From Flavicella sediminum (lineage in GTDB: Bacteria; Bacteroidota; Bacteroidia; Flavobacteriales; Flavobacteriaceae): a stretch of 64,000 nt of DNA. Below are positions 42,779 through 52,597 of this stretch, piece by piece. Made by a program: the position numbers and the translations under genes. Within the stretch, counting starts at the first letter, position 1; the number at the start of each line of letters is the position of its first letter. The stretch spans positions 1,153,578-1,217,577 of the forward strand of contig NZ_VDET01000002.1 of NCBI RefSeq assembly GCF_006381105.1, read 5' to 3'. The notes beneath the pieces are model-generated. The model saw only the letters and a list, made by a program, of their open reading frames with translations. It was not told the DNA's origin and searched no databases.

Positions 42779-43861
42779 TTACCTAATTTTATTATTTCTT
42801 AAAAGTACGGATAAAGTTATTCTATATAGATTACGAAGTATTAATATTTTGTAATCTTTAACGCTTTGGATGTGAAGAAGTGCTCAACTATTATTTCTGT
42901 TGAACTTAATTATCCGTCTTTTTGTGACTGCAAAGCTACATTATTTATTTTTAGTACACTTTTTTATAAAACACAAGCTACTTATTTAAGAAAAGAATTA
43001 TGGTAAGCTTCCTCAATTCTACAATTTCAAAAGTTGACTTAGTTATAAACATATATAATATATATACTATTCTTCTTTTAAAATTTAAAAAAACAATAAT
43101 GGTATATTATAGGGTGTGAATAAGTACCATAACTTTGTAAATTATTATTAGGATTTGTTACTTATTGCTACTTAATAAACAGCTATTAACATTTTATGAG
43201 TTATTTAATTGCTTTATTTCTAGACAGAAAAGGGTACTTATTAACAAGTCGATGAAAAGTAGTGTTTACTTTAAATTCTATGTAAAATTACTTCTGTTCA
43301 GTATTAACAAGTATGTTTATTATTGTTAATAACTAGAAGTTATTTTATTGAAAATAAATTTGCGTATGTGTTACCCTTCGCTGTATTGTTTTTTTAGTTT
43401 TAATAAGCAAATTTAGTTGTTGTTTTTTTACCGCTATTTGTTAACATTTAGATAATATAGCTAATCTGTTTAAAACTAAGGAGTTTTACAAAAGTTGTTA
43501 GAAAGCCTGTTAATAGCGGGGCTTATTGTAAATATTTCCTTTTTTTTAAAAGTTACCAAATTGTTAATAGATTCAATGATAAAGGTTTAGCTAGTTGAAA
43601 TTGTTCATAAGTCTACCTAAACAGAAAAGAGAATTTTAACCAAGCGTTTTCGATCTAGATTTTTTAAAATAACAGCAGTATTTATGATAAAAGTACCGTA
43701 TAAAACCAATATAGTATTACTTAGTTATTAGAACAGCTGTTGATAAGCTTATTTTTAAAATAAAATAGGTATAAATACTCATTAGTGGGTATTGTTACGG
43801 CTGTGTATAACTTGTATTTTTGATTTTTTAAGACGAAACTAAAAGATTAAAAATAATAACT
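42779..43861. other. Putative replication origin (oriC): AT-rich non-coding region with DnaA-box-like sites
   Basis: 1083 bp with no credible gene. Six exact matches to TGTKNATAA occur on either strand: 43115 (TGTGAATAA), 43238 (complement of TGTTAATAA), 43324 (TGTTAATAA), 43602 (TGTTCATAA), 43738 (TGTTGATAA) and 43802 (TGTGTATAA). At least four one-mismatch sites lie at 43183, 43301, 43508 and 43562. A very AT-rich stretch at about 43041-43110 (ACATATATAATATATATAC) could be the unwinding element. The best DnaA consensus, TGTGGATAA, does not occur exactly. Gene strand bias changes here, and two parS sites lie 14-16 kb to the left. dnaA is not adjacent, as is common in Bacteroidota. Confidence 0.65.
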
Positions 43862-45748
43862 ATGAAAATTTTAAAATTCGCAACTTTTTTATTGTTAATA
43901 ACTGTTTTAAGCTGTTCAAAATCAAGTGATAAAATTGAGATAACACCTGTAAAAGATGGAGAAACCTTTGTTTTTAATGGTGGAGCTACTTTTAAATATG
44001 AAGTCAATTTAATTTCTACAGATACTATTCCTTTTCAAGAAGAAAGTATTGAGGCAGAATTAAACGGAGAAAAAATTCAAATTAATAAAGTTGATGATGT
44101 TACTTGGGGCTATGCTATTGCAAATGTTACTGCCAGTAGTTCGGTGGTAGATTTGACTTTTAAAATTGGCCAGGATACCTATATTATCAATCATGTGATT
44201 AATGAAATTGTTTTGGATGATACGCCAGAGGAAATAAGTAATACTTATTTTGATAAAGTTGAAGTTGCAAAATCAGAAATTACGGAAGCTAGTACTGTGG
44301 CAGAAGTTTCTAAATTATCAGACATTTTTGATGATATATGGAGCAAAGCAACAGAGCAAGAAAAAAAGGAGTTTGCAGAATTTTATACGGTAAATAAAGA
44401 AATGTTTGCCAATTTAATAAATCCTTCTTCCGCAGAAAATAAATCGAAAGAATCGGTAGTTTACCTTCAAAACAAAACAAGTATTAGTGAAAGTAATAAG
44501 CTGGCATTGCTATTTGCAGGTTCTGTATTTACCTTGGGTACCTCTATACAAGCCGGAGTTAGAAGTGTAGCGAATCCATTGGCGGCAGCAGCCTTTGTAG
44601 TAGCGGCAGTTATTTCATTTAAAGTTGCTGTAAGAGCTTGGAATGCTTATTCTACTTTGCAATTGGAATTGATAGAAGCACATTTTGAAAATTCTCAAAA
44701 TAAATCGAAAACAGCTTCGAAAACCAATGCCGATAACATTCAAAATGAAGGGCAAAACAAATCTTATGGTATACATCTAACCTTGAGTAATATTTCAGAA
44801 AATTCGGAAATTCCGATCATGGCCAAAGTTTGGTCTAATTATAAAAGTTTGCAAGGAATTACGGAAAAAATAAATTCTGTCATTGCTTTTGTAAATGATT
44901 ACAATCCTTTTAGCGATATTCCGAGTCTTGATTATCCTAGTGCACCTCCAGTTTTAAAAGATACAAGACCAATAACGGAAGAAGAATATAACGCGTTAAC
45001 GATTTCTAATAACAGTTCTAAATTAAAGCAAACAGCAAGTTATTCAGGAGGTGGAATTTCTTTAAAATTCGATAAAAAAAAAGGAGAAGATTATTCGGAT
45101 CTTCAAAAAGTGAGTGTGGGTGTTAGTGTTGCTTTGAACTCAGAATTCGGAAATGTGAATGCTTCCATGTCCGTAGATGTATTATTGAAAGATTGTAACG
45201 ATGATTTTGGAGGTGATGCTTTTATGTCGGAATGTGATATTTGTGTGGAAGGAAAAACAGGAAAAACTGAAGAAGAAGCCTGTAAAGAAAATCCACTTTT
45301 TGGTAGTTGGCAAGCAATTAGTTACAACGGAAAATCTATGGGAACATTGACTGAGGAACTTTATAATGAAGAATGTGATGTATACCTGAATACACATGCT
45401 TTGAATTCGTCTTTAATGACTATTTCGGAAGAAGATTTTTCAGTAACAGAAAATCGAACTGTTTATAATGTAACATACAGTTCTGATGGTGAAACAAATG
45501 AAGTTGATTGTGAATCTATTGTGAAAACTCCTGAAACATCAAACTATTCTGTAAATTTAAAACTTAAGGATTTTACCCAAGAAGGCAGCTCTAATGTTTA
45601 TAAAAATGTAACCACTTATAGTGATGGTCAAGTGAGTACTTTAGAAATTGTGTTACTAAGTGATACAAGTCTTAGATTTACTAACTATCATAAAGATACA
45701 GATGGTATTACGCGTAATGCTTATAGTTTATTGTATAGCAAAAAATAA
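43862..45748 (+). CDS. Large lipoprotein of unknown function with a lipocalin-like C-terminus
   Basis: A 628-residue protein with a lipoprotein signal (MKILKFATFLLLITVLSC, Cys18) that I do not recognise as a whole. Residues about 25-120 are beta-rich and Ig-like. Residues about 125-200 are helical and acidic. Residues about 205-285 contain Ala/Val-rich hydrophobic stretches (NPLAAAAFVVAAVISFKVAV) that could insert in a membrane. A cysteine cluster (DCNDDFGGDAFMSECDIC) sits near residue 450. The last ~140 residues, starting NPLFGSWQAISYNGKSMG, look like the lipocalin-like domain common in Bacteroidota lipoproteins. It is the first gene right of the putative origin. A T-x-T repeat-like or calcium-binding role is not supported. 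Confidence 0.85.
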   Translation: MKILKFATFLLLITVLSCSKSSDKIEITPVKDGETFVFNGGATFKYEVNLISTDTIPFQEESIEAELNGEKIQINKVDDVTWGYAIANVTASSSVVDLTFKIGQDTYIINHVINEIVLDDTPEEISNTYFDKVEVAKSEITEASTVAEVSKLSDIFDDIWSKATEQEKKEFAEFYTVNKEMFANLINPSSAENKSKESVVYLQNKTSISESNKLALLFAGSVFTLGTSIQAGVRSVANPLAAAAFVVAAVISFKVAVRAWNAYSTLQLELIEAHFENSQNKSKTASKTNADNIQNEGQNKSYGIHLTLSNISENSEIPIMAKVWSNYKSLQGITEKINSVIAFVNDYNPFSDIPSLDYPSAPPVLKDTRPITEEEYNALTISNNSSKLKQTASYSGGGISLKFDKKKGEDYSDLQKVSVGVSVALNSEFGNVNASMSVDVLLKDCNDDFGGDAFMSECDICVEGKTGKTEEEACKENPLFGSWQAISYNGKSMGTLTEELYNEECDVYLNTHALNSSLMTISEEDFSVTENRTVYNVTYSSDGETNEVDCESIVKTPETSNYSVNLKLKDFTQEGSSNVYKNVTTYSDGQVSTLEIVLLSDTSLRFTNYHKDTDGITRNAYSLLYSKK

Positions 45749-45832
45749 TATACAGTTACAAGGATTGATTGGTGAACATTTTTATTCAGTAGCATGCTAT
45801 TTAAACTAAAAGGTAGAATTTTAGTGCTTGTT

Positions 45833-45863
45833 TTGACAACTCCTGTCATTTATTGTACTTTTG
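45833..45863 (+). promoter_or_regulatory. Promoter of rpiB
   Basis: TTG at 45833-45835 and TACTTTTG at 45856-45863 are separated by 20 bases. This fits the full Bacteroidota consensus TTG-N17-23-TAnnTTTG. The start codon is 26 bases downstream. Confidence 0.75.
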
Positions 45864-45889
45864 CCAAATAAAATATTTATACAATAAAA

Positions 45890-46321
45890 ATGACAATAGC
45901 AATAGGAAATGATCATGCGGGTCCAGATTATAAATCGGCAATCGTAGAAGTATTAGAAAGTAAAGGAATTACGGTAACTAATTACGGTACAGATAGTTTT
46001 GATAGTGTTGATTATCCTGATTTTGCACACAAAGTTGCTGGGGCTGTGGATACAAAACAAGTAGATTTAGGAATCTTAATTTGTGGTAGTGCAAATGGAG
46101 TAGCTATGACTGCAAATAAATATGCAAATGTACGTGCTGGTTTGTGTTGGACTAAAGAAATTGTAGAGTTGATCAAACAACACAACAACGCAAATGTTTT
46201 GTGTATTCCTGCGCGTTATACATCTATACCACAAGCAGTAGCTATGGTTGAAACTTTTTTAAACACTGAATTTGAAGGAGGTCGCCACCAAAATAGAGTT
46301 GATAAAATTAGCTGTAGTTAA
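45890..46321 (+). CDS. rpiB: Ribose-5-phosphate isomerase B
   Basis: A 143-residue cytoplasmic isomerase of the RpiB/LacAB family, interconverting ribose-5-phosphate and ribulose-5-phosphate in the pentose phosphate pathway. IAIGNDHAGPDYK (residues 3-15) is the phosphate/ring-opening site. The active cysteine is in LGILICGSANGVAMTANKY (near residue 66). HNNANVLCIPARY (about 99-111) carries the conserved His and Arg. The final GGRHQNRVDKI is typical. It has its own promoter and terminator. Confidence 0.96.
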   Translation: MTIAIGNDHAGPDYKSAIVEVLESKGITVTNYGTDSFDSVDYPDFAHKVAGAVDTKQVDLGILICGSANGVAMTANKYANVRAGLCWTKEIVELIKQHNNANVLCIPARYTSIPQAVAMVETFLNTEFEGGRHQNRVDKISCS

Positions 46322-46346
46322 TACACTATAATGCGATTAATAAAAT

Positions 46347-46378
46347 AAAAAGAGAACCTAATTTAGGTTCTCTTTTTT
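46347..46378 (+). terminator. Intrinsic terminator of rpiB
   Basis: Stem AAAAGAGAACCTA / TAGGTTCTCTTTT with a short loop and a trailing T-run, 26 bases after the stop. Confidence 0.85.
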
Positions 46379-46398
46379 GTTTGTTCTTTTAGCAAAAA

Positions 46399-46428
46399 AA
46401 AGGAATTACCAATGAAAGTAATTCCTTT
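46399..46428 (-). terminator. Intrinsic terminator of the DUF1501 gene
   Basis: Stem AAAGGAATTAC / GTAATTCCTTT with an 8-base loop and a T-run on the minus side. A smaller 7-bp stem (TTGAGAC / GTCTCAA, about 46439-46459) lies between it and the gene. Confidence 0.75.
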
Positions 46429-46470
46429 ACAAACAACCTTGAGACCAACCAAGTCTCAAAAAAACTAAAA

Positions 46471-47661
46471 CTATATAAAATCCATCTTTCCGAAAGATTT
46501 ATTCAATATTTTTTCATCATCTACCTCCATCCAATTTTCTAAAACGGTGGCATAAATATCTCTAAAATCTACTTTGTATTTTAAATCCCCATTTTTATCT
46601 AAGTCGGCTAAATTGGGTTGTTCATTGTAAAAACCTTGTTTTTTTAAGTTTTTTCCAATAATAAATAAATTATTTGCCGTTCCATGATCTGTTCCCTGCG
46701 AACCGTTTTGTTTTACTCTTCGTCCAAATTCAGAAAAAGTCACAATCAAAGTATCTTTAAACGTATCGTTTTGTTCTAAATCTTTGACAAACATTTCCAT
46801 AGATTTACTGTATATATCTAACAATTTATCTTGTCGCCCTTCTTGTGCGTAATGTGTATCAAAACCACCCATAGTCACATAATATACTTTGGATTCTACA
46901 TTAGAATTGATAAATTCTGCCGTCGTTTTTAATTGTTTTCCAAAAGCATTGCTAGGATAAGAAATGCTACTTTTAAAGGTTTTGGACTTATTGTATATAT
47001 GAGTTGCTGAAGAATTCGCTTCAATCATAGTTTTATACAAATAACCCAAGTTATGTTCACTTAAATGCTCGTCTTCTTGTGTTTTAAGCACTTTTTTAAA
47101 GAAAGGTGTATTGGTGGTGTAAAATAATGTTTTTGCGTTCTGAGTGGCAATCCCATTCATTTTCTCCCCTTTCATGATAAGCGACAAACTATCATCTACT
47201 TCAATACCGGTATATGGAAATTTTCCATAAGTATCAATATAACGACCCAACCAACCTGTAGATAAATATTCATCAGCATTACTTGCTGTATGCCAAATAT
47301 CTGTCGATCTGAAATGAGATCTGTTAGGATTTGGATATCCTACATTGTTAATAATAGACAAATATCCTTGATCGTATAAATTTTTTAAAGGTCCTAAATT
47401 TTTATGAAAACCTAAGTCATCACTAATTTTTAAAACGTCTTCTTTTTTAATTGCCAATCGAGGTCTTTCTTTATAATAAATATCGTTTCTGTAAGGAATA
47501 ATTGTGTTTAAACCATCATTTCCTCCAGCCAATTGTACAATCACCAATTTTTTAAATCCTAAAGATTTTTTGGCAACATTTTCAAAAGCTTTGACAAAGC
47601 TTGGTACCATAAACGCACTGCTGGCTAAGGCACTATTTTTTAAAAATTCTCTTCTTTCCAT
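46471..47661 (-). CDS. DUF1501 domain protein with Tat-like signal
   Basis: A 396-residue protein of the alkaline-phosphatase-like superfamily. The N-terminus MERREFLKNSALASSAFMVP has the twin-arginine pattern R-R-x-F-L-K, so export through Tat is expected. LVIVQLAGGNDGLNTIIPY (about 38-56) and the late VTFSEFGRRVKQNGSQGTDH and GTANNLFIIGKN are DUF1501 signatures, probably metal-site residues. In Bacteroidota and Planctomycetes DUF1501 genes are paired with DUF1800 genes, as here (10-base gap). The function of the pair is not established. Confidence 0.93.
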   Translation of the reverse strand: MERREFLKNSALASSAFMVPSFVKAFENVAKKSLGFKKLVIVQLAGGNDGLNTIIPYRNDIYYKERPRLAIKKEDVLKISDDLGFHKNLGPLKNLYDQGYLSIINNVGYPNPNRSHFRSTDIWHTASNADEYLSTGWLGRYIDTYGKFPYTGIEVDDSLSLIMKGEKMNGIATQNAKTLFYTTNTPFFKKVLKTQEDEHLSEHNLGYLYKTMIEANSSATHIYNKSKTFKSSISYPSNAFGKQLKTTAEFINSNVESKVYYVTMGGFDTHYAQEGRQDKLLDIYSKSMEMFVKDLEQNDTFKDTLIVTFSEFGRRVKQNGSQGTDHGTANNLFIIGKNLKKQGFYNEQPNLADLDKNGDLKYKVDFRDIYATVLENWMEVDDEKILNKSFGKMDFI

Positions 47662-47671
47662 GGAGTTGTAT

Positions 47672-49057
47672 TTAACAAAGTTGGTATTCAGGAATAGACA
47701 TAAGTTGAATGCAATAGTCTTTCAATTTATCAATCTGTAAATTGGCAAGCATGGCATCAGTATCCACATCAATTTTGCTTATAAGTAGCGTACTTTTTAA
47801 ATCTTTTTCTTCCGATTTAGAATAATTTTTTTCAAAATGATCCCAATCAACAGTTACTTTTAAATAACCTTTTCCTTTTCTTTTTTGGTAGAATTCTTCA
47901 AATGTACCCTCAATATCTCCTTTTTCTATTAAACTAATTTGTGCATTGTTTAATAGCATGGAAGGTAGTTTTAATCGGAACATTAAAGTATTGGAATCAA
48001 TCCAGCTCTTTCCTCCTTTCCAACCAGCAACATTTACGGGTTTCAACAATATTTGTCCCATCATTTTTTGAAGGTATACTTGTTGTTTGTAATTTTTAAA
48101 TTTAAATGGCACAACTTTATGAATTCCTACAAGTAATTCAATAGGCGATTTTATTTTAACGCCAATATTATTTTCATCATAAAACCAATCGGAATTAAAA
48201 ATATGAAACATCAATTTTTTAATGTCGTAATCTTTATAAAATAAGTCGGTAATTTCTGCTAAATTTTCTTCATCAATAACAGGGTTAACAAAGTATTTGT
48301 AGACTTTGGTACAAATAAATTTGGCACATTGTTTTTGTTCTAAAATGATATCTATAATATCATTACCATCAAATTTTCCTGTTTTACCAAAAAAGGTTTT
48401 GTTGCCAAAATCATGTTGTTTTCTTGAAAATATAAATTCACCATTTCTTTTAGAATTCCAACCCGTAAAAGCCCTAGCCGATTCTTTGATATCATTTTCC
48501 GTATAATTCCCTGCTCCTAAAGTGAATAATTCCATCAATTCACGCGCAAAATTTTCGTTCGGTTTTCCTTTTTTATTTTGTTTGTTATTTAGGTATCTGA
48601 TCATAGAAGCCTCATGCGAAATTGCTTTTACAAACTGACCAAAATTGCCTAATGCATGTTTTCTTAAGGTGTTATTGTAGTTTTGAATACTCCAGGTATT
48701 GTTGTCGGCACATACAAATACATTCGCCCAAAAAAGCGTCATTTTTTCTCGTAACAAAGCTTCTGAAGTAGCCATTTTTTGAATCCAAGCTTGGTTCAAT
48801 TCAATGCCTTTTTCACGTAAATATTTTTGCTCCTTTCTTCTTTGATCGGTCGTTTTATTCTTGACTTTTTTAAAACTATCTGTCAATGATTTTTCATATT
48901 CAGATAAGTCAACTGCAAGGTCCTTACTTTTTTCTGAAGCAGAGAAGAGTTTTTTTAGGATGGTTTTTCTTGATTTTTTCTTGATTTTATTCAAATCTTC
49001 AAAACCAATTCCAAAACCTGCTCGCCAATAAAGATGCTGTATTTCTTTTTTATCCAT
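47672..49057 (-). CDS. DUF1800 domain protein
   Basis: A 461-residue protein with DUF1800 signatures: HLYWRAGFGIGFEDLNKI at the N-terminus, LLREKMTLFWANVFVCADN, LGNFGQFVKAISHEASMIRY, the NENFARELMELFTLGAGNYT motif with YTENDIKESARAFTGW, and a C-terminal KSPIELLVGIHK and LKPVNVAGWKGGKSWIDSNT. No signal peptide is obvious. It precedes the DUF1501 gene by 10 bases and is surely co-transcribed with it. The role of the family is unknown; the two proteins probably act together. Confidence 0.93.
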   Translation of the reverse strand: MDKKEIQHLYWRAGFGIGFEDLNKIKKKSRKTILKKLFSASEKSKDLAVDLSEYEKSLTDSFKKVKNKTTDQRRKEQKYLREKGIELNQAWIQKMATSEALLREKMTLFWANVFVCADNNTWSIQNYNNTLRKHALGNFGQFVKAISHEASMIRYLNNKQNKKGKPNENFARELMELFTLGAGNYTENDIKESARAFTGWNSKRNGEFIFSRKQHDFGNKTFFGKTGKFDGNDIIDIILEQKQCAKFICTKVYKYFVNPVIDEENLAEITDLFYKDYDIKKLMFHIFNSDWFYDENNIGVKIKSPIELLVGIHKVVPFKFKNYKQQVYLQKMMGQILLKPVNVAGWKGGKSWIDSNTLMFRLKLPSMLLNNAQISLIEKGDIEGTFEEFYQKRKGKGYLKVTVDWDHFEKNYSKSEEKDLKSTLLISKIDVDTDAMLANLQIDKLKDYCIQLMSIPEYQLC

Positions 49058-49245
49058 GAAGATTTCGAGGTTTAGTTCTTTTAATAGACTTTACGAAATC
49101 GAAATAGTTTAATTATATAGGAAGGTTTATTTTTTGCAAGTGCCTTCTAAATGACAAGCTTGATTTCTTTTTACAAAAACTACCCGTTTGTGTATTAATT
49201 GGTTAACTTCGTAAACACATTAAAATAGAACTTAGTAAGAACAAC

Positions 49246-49281
49246 AAAGCCTTTCGATTTAATTAAAAAAAGAAAGGCTTT
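49246..49281 (-). terminator. Hairpin downstream of the cytochrome gene
   Basis: AAAGCCTTTC / GAAAGGCTTT with a 16-base loop. The U-tract is weak on the minus strand, so it is a possible terminator. Confidence 0.5.
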
Positions 49282-49302
49282 ATTGAAAATAGAATTCGTT
49301 AT

Positions 49303-51564
49303 TTATTGCTGATTTAACTGCTGTAAAAAATTATAATATTGTGTATTATTAGGATACAATTGCACCAATTTCATGGTCACATTTTTGGCTTTATCTAGCT
49401 GCCCATTTTTCTGATATAAATATGCCAAAGCATACAATAAATTTTCTTCATTAGGGGCAATTTTCAAACCTCTAATTAAGGCATCTTCTGCCATGGTATA
49501 ATTTTGAATACCATCATATAACAAACTTAAATTATAATACACTCTAGTGTTTTCAGACATGTATTTAGTTGCCAATTCCATTTGTACAATTGCCTCTTTG
49601 TTTCGCTTTAATTCTGCCAATAACAAAGCGTATGAATAATAGGTAGCACCATAAGCGGGTTCTTGTTCAATAATGGTTTTAAAGGCTTTTTCTGCTTTGT
49701 CAAACTCCCTATTTCTATAATATAAATTAGCCAAATTGGTACGTACAATATTATTTATTGGGTCAATAGAAAGTGCACTCTCGTAATATTTAATTCCCCC
49801 TTTTAAATCGCCTTGTTTGATCAAATAGTTGGCTCTATTTACACGACCTCCTACAAAATCAGAGGTAATTTTTAAATAGGTTTCAAACTCTACCGCTACT
49901 TTTTTATAAAGCTCTAAATAATCATCAGGTATCTGACTTTCCTTTACGCTACCTAAGGCGTTAAAAGCTTTTACCCGAACTACTCTTTTAGGGTCTTTTA
50001 ACAAAGGAATAAAATAGTTTAAATATTCGGGTCTATTTATTTCATTTAAGGCATCTACAGTACTTGCACGCACCATGGCAGAGTCGTCATTTAAAAATGA
50101 AAGTAATTCTTTTACCGTAGCCTGTGTTCTATAAGCACCCAAGCCAATAACTGCCGATGCTCTGGCGATTTCTGGTTGTGTAGTGTCTTTTGCCAATTGT
50201 CTATAAGAAGCTTCAGCATTTGGTGCATTGGTAATACCAGGAGCTAAAAGTTCTGAAAAATGCGTGTAATCTGGTTTTCCGTGTTGCTCAATAAATTTTG
50301 CTTCCGCCCATGTATCGTCTTTGTCTTTATGACAACCTGTACACGCATTTGGCGTTCCATATTTTACACTTAAATCGGGTCTAGGAATTCTAAAACTATG
50401 ATCGCGTCTAAAATCATTCCCCATATAAAATTTACCTGGCATATGGCAGTTGATACACAAAGCACCTTCTGTTCCATTTTTATGAAAATGATGTTTTTCA
50501 GTATCATAAGTTTCTTTGATATGACATTGAGTACACAATTTATTTCCTTCAAATTTACGTTCTAAAGTATGCGCATCATGACAGTTGGTACAGGTAACAT
50601 TGTTATGATACATTTTACTTTGTACAAAAGATCCGTAAACATAATCTTCATCTAAAATTTGACCATCTGCATGGTAAATTGGTGAGGTAATTAGTTGCGG
50701 ATAATAATGATCTAATAGGGTTCCTTCAAAATTAAATTTTTCAGAAATTTGTTCTCTTCGCATATGACATCGAGCACATTGATCTACCAATTCTTTTGGT
50801 TTTGTTTCCAAAGTCATTTGCATGGTCCCCGTATTTCGGTAATTATCTCCTTGGGTAGCTACATCAGAAACATGTTGTTTTCCTGGGCCATGGCACGCTT
50901 CACAACTCACATTAATAATAGCAAATTTGGTATCGTAACTGTGGGTTTCTTGGTCGTAATTTTTACGAACATTGGTTGAGTGACAATCGGCACACATATT
51001 GTTCCAATTCAAACCACCTCTTGACCAGTGCAACCATTCAGAATGCACCACTTTAAAGTCTGGATACAAATCGAACCAAATATTTTTTTTGCTGTCCCAA
51101 GCCGTACGCAAACATTGGTAATGGCCATCAGGAAATTTTACGATATACTGTTGCAAAGGTGTAATTCCGAAAACATATTCAATTTTGTAATCGTGATTTT
51201 TTCCATCTGGGCCTTCTGTATTGGCAAAGAATTCTCCGTTTTTTTCAAAGAATCTAGAGTGCACACCTTGGCTAAAAAATTTCTCTCCTTTAAAATCGGC
51301 AAGTATGGTTTCTCTAGTGGCAATGTCCATGGATTTGTCATGATGAGATCCCTCCCATTTTTCAAACTGATTTTCATGACATTCTTTACATTTTTTATCG
51401 CCTAAAAAATGCGCATCAGGTATTTGTTTTGTTGATGAAAAAATAGGCCTTTCTTCACTTTTAGGAATTGCTTTGTAGGTTTCTTTCTTTTCTGTTTGAC
51501 AGGAAAGTAAAAAAAGAAATAAGATTCCTAATAAACTGCTATATTTTAACTTCAACTGATGCAT
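49303..51564 (-). CDS. Octaheme c-type cytochrome lipoprotein with HEAT and TPR repeats
   Basis: A 753-residue protein with a lipoprotein signal (FLFLLSC). Eight CxxCH heme-binding motifs occur between about residues 59 and 410: CKECH, CADCH, CEACH, CARCH, CTNCH, CTQCH, CINCH, CTGCH. Their arrangement (GDKKCKECHENQF ... VSCEACHGPG ... CINCHMPG) recalls cytochrome c554-like multiheme proteins. About 455-560 are HEAT-like repeats (SAVIGLGAYRTQATVKELLS, DSAMVRASTVDAL). About 575-750 are TPR repeats (YYESALSIDPINNIVRTNLA). It may be a periplasmic or surface electron carrier or reductase; the substrate is unknown. The SUMF1-like lipoprotein gene is 60 bases upstream on the same strand. Confidence 0.92.
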   Translation of the reverse strand: MHQLKLKYSSLLGILFLFLLSCQTEKKETYKAIPKSEERPIFSSTKQIPDAHFLGDKKCKECHENQFEKWEGSHHDKSMDIATRETILADFKGEKFFSQGVHSRFFEKNGEFFANTEGPDGKNHDYKIEYVFGITPLQQYIVKFPDGHYQCLRTAWDSKKNIWFDLYPDFKVVHSEWLHWSRGGLNWNNMCADCHSTNVRKNYDQETHSYDTKFAIINVSCEACHGPGKQHVSDVATQGDNYRNTGTMQMTLETKPKELVDQCARCHMRREQISEKFNFEGTLLDHYYPQLITSPIYHADGQILDEDYVYGSFVQSKMYHNNVTCTNCHDAHTLERKFEGNKLCTQCHIKETYDTEKHHFHKNGTEGALCINCHMPGKFYMGNDFRRDHSFRIPRPDLSVKYGTPNACTGCHKDKDDTWAEAKFIEQHGKPDYTHFSELLAPGITNAPNAEASYRQLAKDTTQPEIARASAVIGLGAYRTQATVKELLSFLNDDSAMVRASTVDALNEINRPEYLNYFIPLLKDPKRVVRVKAFNALGSVKESQIPDDYLELYKKVAVEFETYLKITSDFVGGRVNRANYLIKQGDLKGGIKYYESALSIDPINNIVRTNLANLYYRNREFDKAEKAFKTIIEQEPAYGATYYSYALLLAELKRNKEAIVQMELATKYMSENTRVYYNLSLLYDGIQNYTMAEDALIRGLKIAPNEENLLYALAYLYQKNGQLDKAKNVTMKLVQLYPNNTQYYNFLQQLNQQ

Positions 51565-51624
51565 ACTAAACGTTTTTTAGCCTTTCGACTATGAGTTTTT
51601 TTAATGATGAAAAATAGCCATCAT

Positions 51625-52527
51625 TTATTTTGCACAACGGAAACCTGTATTGAATAACGAAGTATCTATTGAATTTTTGGCTCTAAAAGTAGTGGTAAAA
51701 CTTTTTTCTAAAGCTTGGTCAAACATAAAAGCACCACCTCTAGTTGTTTTAAAATTTGGATCTTTTGGATCTGGTCGTGCAGCTCCAGGATAGGATTCAA
51801 AAGTGTTTTCACACCATTGCCAAACATTACCTGCCATATCGCTTAAGCCAGCAGGCGTTTCACCATAATGTCCAACCGGTGAAGTTAGTTTGTAACCATC
51901 TTCTATTTTGGCATCTTGCACAGTTGCTCCTTGCCAAACATTGGCTTGGTGTTTTCCGTTTACTAAAACAGTTTCTCCCCAAGGGTAGGTAGAATTACCT
52001 CCATTTTTTGCAGCAAATTCCCATTCAAATTCTGTAGGTAATCTTTTTCCTACCCAATTAGCATAGGCTTTGGCATCATTCCAACTTACATGTGTTACGG
52101 GGTGATTGTCTATAGATTTTGCTTCTGTTTCTCCTAATGGATACTCCCAAGTTGCACCAGGCATCAAAGTCCATTGACCTTGGTCAAATAAAAAGACACC
52201 AGAATCTCCAAATTTTTCAGCTTCTGTTTTATAATTTGTTGCTTCTACAAAAGTTCTAAATTCAGCAACAGTTACTAAGTTTTTGTCTAAATAAAAAGGA
52301 GCAATTTCTTTTTCAAAAGCGGGTTTTTCTATAGCAGTTCCTTTGTCGCTACCAATCGTAATTTTACCTCCTTTAAAATGAACCATATTTGAAGTATCTG
52401 CTTTTACAGGTGTAGGAGCTACAGAAGGTGCTTGTTCAACTTTTGTTGGCACGGCTTCTTTTTTTGTTTTTTCTTTACAAGAAATGACAGAGGCTACTAA
52501 GGCAACTGTTATAATAATATGTTTCAT
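51625..52527 (-). CDS. SUMF1/formylglycine-enzyme-like lipoprotein lacking the catalytic cysteines
   Basis: A 300-residue lipoprotein (signal ending SVISC, Cys17, then a Lys/Pro/Val linker to about 45). The rest has the SUMF1 fold: FYLDKNLVTVAEFRTFVEAT, HPVTHVSWNDAKAYANWVGK, RLPTEFEWEFAAKNGG, LSDMAGNVWQWCENTF and a final TRGGAFMFD ... FNTGFRCAK. In true formylglycine-generating enzymes two cysteines lie in the segment after RGGSY. Here that segment has none, so sulfatase activation is unlikely. A binding or assembly role, as for NirV-like relatives, is more plausible. It is the first gene of the operon with the octaheme cytochrome. Confidence 0.9.
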   Translation of the reverse strand: MKHIIITVALVASVISCKEKTKKEAVPTKVEQAPSVAPTPVKADTSNMVHFKGGKITIGSDKGTAIEKPAFEKEIAPFYLDKNLVTVAEFRTFVEATNYKTEAEKFGDSGVFLFDQGQWTLMPGATWEYPLGETEAKSIDNHPVTHVSWNDAKAYANWVGKRLPTEFEWEFAAKNGGNSTYPWGETVLVNGKHQANVWQGATVQDAKIEDGYKLTSPVGHYGETPAGLSDMAGNVWQWCENTFESYPGAARPDPKDPNFKTTRGGAFMFDQALEKSFTTTFRAKNSIDTSLFNTGFRCAK

Positions 52528-52597
52528 AAATTGCTTTTAAATAATAAGACTACAATATTACTAGATTTATTTTAAAAGCCTCCTGATTTAACTCATG

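Noticed and set aside
42779-43861. Decayed gene or mobile-element remnant instead of an origin
   Set aside because: No frame shows similarity to a known protein, no terminal repeats are visible, and the motif cluster is not explained by decay; the origin remains the better explanation, though unproven.
51625-52527. Annotation as an active formylglycine-generating (sulfatase-maturing) enzyme
   Set aside because: The segment that should carry the two catalytic cysteines after the RGG motif has none, and no sulfatase gene is in the window.
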